From contig JASHXN010000044.1 of the NCBI GenBank assembly GCA_030043505.1, positions 1 to 7,741 of the forward strand: 7,741 bases of DNA, read 5' to 3'. This document shows positions 5,793 through 7,741 of the stretch, piece by piece. Each line of letters opens with the position of its first letter. Positions within the stretch are counted from its first letter, which is position 1. This DNA is from Thermoplasmata archaeon. GTDB lineage: Archaea > Thermoplasmatota > Thermoplasmata > UBA184. Both the position numbers and the translations under genes were made by a program. The notes below the pieces were generated by a model, which was given only the letters and a program-made list of their open reading frames with translations, was not told the origin of the DNA and ran no database searches.

Positions 5793-6568
5793 GGGAACAC
5801 CTTCGCCTCCTCGCGCAGGATCCGGACGAGCTTGGTCGCCGCTTCCTCGGGAGAAGCGTACTCGATCATCTTCGCTCCCTGGCGGGGCGGCGGCAGCGCG
5901 AACTTCGTGCCGACGCTCGCGGGGGCCGCTCCCGGTGCACCGGGAGCGCGGCCGAGGGTCGCCTTCCGCGAGCGCAGGATCGACGGCAAGGTCGCGGTCC
6001 GGGGGTCGTTCCACGCCTGCTGCAAGCCGACCGCGAGCGGGAGGGGCGCTTCCCACGACTCCTCGCCCCGCTCGACCGAACGACGGAAGCGGAACGTCGA
6101 CGTGGACGCCTCGAACCGGAGATCGACGACGTAGCCGACGAACGGGAGCCCCAACTTCTGCGCGGTAGCCGCGCCGACGAGGCCCTCCTCGTCGTCCCCC
6201 GCGTGCTTTCCGAACAGGACGAGGTCGGCTCGCGGGCTCGTTCCGAGCGCCGAGGCGAGGGCTCCCGCCGTAGCGATGGGGTCCCCGAGCGGCGGCGACT
6301 CCCACGCGACCGCCGTCGCGCGGTCGCAGCCGAGCGCGAGCGCGGCCCGCAGGACCTCGTCGGTCCGCCCCGGGGGACCGGCGGTGACGACGCTCACGGC
6401 CGTCCCCGGGATCGCCTGCTTGAGGAGGAGCGCCTGCTCGACCGCGGACTCGTCGTAGCCGGCGAGGACGAACTTGACGCCCTCCGGGTCGAACGCGGAT
6501 CCCGCGGCGTCGGCCCGGAGACGGCTCTCCGCCTCCGGTACCGGCTTGACGCAAACGGCGATCTCCAG
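5789..6568 (-). CDS. etfB: Electron transfer flavoprotein beta subunit (FixA-like), apparent CTG start
   Basis: Beta subunit of ETF, partner of the alpha subunit encoded immediately downstream. Read from CTG at 6568 it has 259 residues, the usual family size. It opens with EIAVCVKPVPE, the expected first strand (family MKIVVCVKQVPD). There follow GYDESAVEQALLLK (37-50), VSVVTAGPP, GCDRA, the nucleotide-binding segment LVLFGKHAGDDEEGLVG (116-132) and the C-terminal motif ATLPSILRSRK (193-203). No ATG, GTG or TTG lies in this frame between the preceding gene and a GTG at codon 58, which would delete the conserved N-terminal strand. GGGGAGG ends 7 nt before the CTG, an ideal Shine-Dalgarno spacing. 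The start is therefore called as CTG; a sequencing error in an ATG is the main alternative. Residues 207-214 (RAPGAPGA) are encoded by a 22-nt perfect palindrome. Gap to the acyl-CoA dehydrogenase stop is 16 nt. Confidence 0.95.
   Translation of the reverse strand: MEIAVCVKPVPEAESRLRADAAGSAFDPEGVKFVLAGYDESAVEQALLLKQAIPGTAVSVVTAGPPGRTDEVLRAALALGCDRATAVAWESPPLGDPIATAGALASALGTSPRADLVLFGKHAGDDEEGLVGAATAQKLGLPFVGYVVDLRFEASTSTFRFRRSVERGEESWEAPLPLAVGLQQAWNDPRTATLPSILRSRKATLGRAPGAPGAAPASVGTKFALPPPRQGAKMIEYASPEEAATKLVRILREEAKVFP
5798..5810 (-). promoter_or_regulatory. Ribosome-binding region of etfA inside the end of etfB
   Basis: On the minus strand the last codons of etfB read GGAGGCGAAGGTG. The AGGTG part lies 5 nt before the etfA GTG (5792), and the GGAGG part lies 13 nt before it. 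The closer AGGTG is the likelier pairing site. It supports the GTG that overlaps the etfB TGA as the true etfA start. Confidence 0.6.
5927..5948 (-). repeat. 22-nt perfect inverted repeat (palindrome) within etfB
   Basis: The half-site CGCTCCCGGTG is followed directly by its exact reverse complement CACCGGGAGCG, with no spacer. It lies in the linker coding for RAPGAPGA, between the conserved LPSILRSRK motif and the C-terminal helix of EtfB. As DNA it is a symmetric site, and as RNA a possible short hairpin or dimerising stem. Biological meaning is unknown; GC richness raises the chance of such palindromes, but 11 consecutive matching pairs is still long. Confidence 0.8.
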
Positions 6569-6575
6569 CGCCGTG

Positions 6576-6582
6576 CCTCCCC
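6576..6582 (-). promoter_or_regulatory. etfB: Shine-Dalgarno site that fixes the etfB start at CTG
   Basis: GGGGAGG on the minus strand lies in the 16-nt gap between the acyl-CoA dehydrogenase stop and etfB, 7 nt upstream of the CTG at 6568-6566. It complements the CCUCC core of archaeal 16S rRNA. The nearest other candidate start, ACG two codons earlier, would be only 1 nt from the motif, so CTG is the best-placed initiation codon. Confidence 0.7.
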
Positions 6583-6584
6583 GG

Positions 6585-7733
6585 TTACGCGTAGCCGCGC
6601 AGCAGCTCGCGGGCGATGACCGTCCGCTGGATCTCGTTCGCCCCTTCGTAGATCTGCGTCAGCTTCGCGTCCCGCAGGAGCTTCTCGACCGGGTACTCTT
6701 TCATGTAGCCGTAGCCGCCGAACGTCTGGATCGCCTCGTCCGCGACGTGGAGAGCGGCGTCGGAAGCGTAGCACTTCGCGATCGACGACTCCAGCGTCCC
6801 CTTCGCCCCTCCGTCGATCGTCCAGGCGGCGTGCCACGTGAGCAACCGCGCGGCGTGGACCGCCTGCGCCATGTTCGCCAGCTTGATCTGGATCGCCTGG
6901 TGCTCGGAGATCTTCTTCCCGAACGTCTCGCGCTGGAGCGCGTAGCGGGCGGCGTGGTCGAGCGCCGCCTGCGCGATGCCGGTCGCGAGCGCGCCGATCG
7001 GCGTGCGCGTCTGGTCGAGCGTCCGCATGGCGAGCCCGAACCCCTCGCCCTCGGCGAGGAGGCGGTCGGACGCGGGGACCTTGACCCGTTCGAACCGCAC
7101 GGTGCTGGTCGCGGAGGCGCGGTGCCCCATCTTCTCCTCGTCCTTCCCCGGAACGACCCCTTCGGCCTCCCGGGGGACGACGAACGCCGAGATGCCGCGG
7201 TGCCGCGCGGTCGGGTCGGTCGTGGCGAAGACGGTGTAGAGCGAAGCGTGCGGAGCGTTCGTGATGAAGCACTTCTCCCCGTCGAGCACGTACTGCTCGC
7301 CGTCCCGCCGGGCCCGGGTCTTGATCGCGCCGGCGTCGCTCCCGCCTCCGGGCTCGGTCAGGCAGAACGAGGCGAGGTGGTACGTGGCGCAGAACGGCGG
7401 AAGCCACCGCTTCGCCTGCTCGGGGGTCGCTCCCAGCAGGATCGGTTCGAGCGCGAGGCAGTTCGCGATGATCGAGGTCGTCATGCCGGCGCAGGCGTAC
7501 GCCAGCTCCTCGACGATGACGCACTGCTCGAACAGCGTGAGGCCGCTGCCGCCGTGCTCCGCCGGAACGTTCAGGTTCATCAGGCCCAGCTCGTGGGCCT
7601 TGCGGTAGATCTCCTCGGGGAACCGGGACGTGCGGTCGCACTCCGCCGCGTGCGGGGCCATCTCGCTCCGCGCGAACTTTCGCGCGAGGTCGCGGAGGCT
7701 TTGGGCCTCGGCGGAGAGCGAGAAATCGACCAT
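6585..7733 (-). CDS. Acyl-CoA dehydrogenase
   Basis: FAD-dependent dehydrogenase that introduces the alpha-beta double bond in acyl-CoA and hands electrons to ETF, whose two subunits follow in the same operon. The 382 residues are full length for the medium/short-chain family. Both family signatures are intact: [12 protein letters not shown] (124-135) and [20 protein letters not shown] (336-355). The FAD-contacting regions CFITNA (155-160), [20 protein letters not shown] (241-260) and QRETFGK (267-273) are also intact. The catalytic base is Glu363 in [10 protein letters not shown]. Chain-length or branched-chain preference cannot be assigned from motifs alone. ATG at 7733 gives the normal start ([19 protein letters not shown]); only 8 bases of upstream sequence are in the window, so its promoter and any gene before it cannot be judged. 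The stop lies 16 nt before etfB. Confidence 0.97.
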   Translation of the reverse strand: MVDFSLSAEAQSLRDLARKFARSEMAPHAAECDRTSRFPEEIYRKAHELGLMNLNVPAEHGGSGLTLFEQCVIVEELAYACAGMTTSIIANCLALEPILLGATPEQAKRWLPPFCATYHLASFCLTEPGGGSDAGAIKTRARRDGEQYVLDGEKCFITNAPHASLYTVFATTDPTARHRGISAFVVPREAEGVVPGKDEEKMGHRASATSTVRFERVKVPASDRLLAEGEGFGLAMRTLDQTRTPIGALATGIAQAALDHAARYALQRETFGKKISEHQAIQIKLANMAQAVHAARLLTWHAAWTIDGGAKGTLESSIAKCYASDAALHVADEAIQTFGGYGYMKEYPVEKLLRDAKLTQIYEGANEIQRTVIARELLRGYA

Positions 7734-7741
7734 CGGCCGAG

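Noticed and set aside
5793..6554. Upstream extension of the etfA frame, suggesting a 582-residue fusion protein
   Set aside because: The added residues are out-of-frame reading of etfB with no family similarity, whereas a GTG with a ribosome-binding motif at 5792 gives a normal 328-residue EtfA.
6394..7641. Minus-strand open frame of 415 codons overlapping the acyl-CoA dehydrogenase
   Set aside because: It is Arg-rich, out of frame with the full-length acyl-CoA dehydrogenase and without motifs.

Overview
The window is a GC-rich (about 70 % by eye), gene-dense stretch of an archaeal chromosome. The domain call rests mainly on a recognisable archaeal translation initiation factor aIF1A. It is supported by TATA-like boxes about 26-31 nt upstream of start codons with little or no room for a 5' leader (leaderless transcripts), and by Shine-Dalgarno motifs kept only for genes inside an operon. 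Proteins do not have the strongly acidic composition of haloarchaea. Together with FixC/ETF/acyl-CoA dehydrogenase genes this fits a high-GC Thermoplasmatota-like euryarchaeote, but that lineage placement is inference.

Left block (1-2721, minus strand): a TIM-barrel amidohydrolase is transcribed from a strong TATA box, followed by aIF1A and then a bifunctional NAD(P)H-hydrate epimerase/dehydratase (nucleotide repair) that runs off the left edge of the window. The three genes are 24 and 6 nt apart. aIF1A may also have its own weak leaderless promoter overlapping the amidohydrolase stop codon.

Middle block (2808-4794, plus strand): from a divergent promoter region of 86 nt come a small two-helix membrane protein with a bacterial-type PH domain and then a FixC-type flavoprotein dehydrogenase, which has its own promoter-like element in the 52-nt gap.

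Right block (4806-7733, minus strand): an operon of acyl-CoA dehydrogenase, ETF beta (FixA-like) and ETF alpha (FixB-like), converging on fixC with only 11 nt between the stop codons. The set makes a coherent electron path: acyl-CoA is oxidised by the dehydrogenase, electrons pass to the EtfAB heterodimer, and from there probably to FixC at the membrane quinone pool. The ferredoxin partner FixX is not in the window and FixC has no cysteine at all.

No mobile element, CRISPR array, tRNA or rRNA was seen, and there is no gene-free stretch over 300 bases. I do not see a clearly new system here. The points most worth a second look are the apparent CTG start codon of etfB, a 22-nt perfect palindrome inside etfB, FixC without FixX, and the unusual tails of aIF1A.
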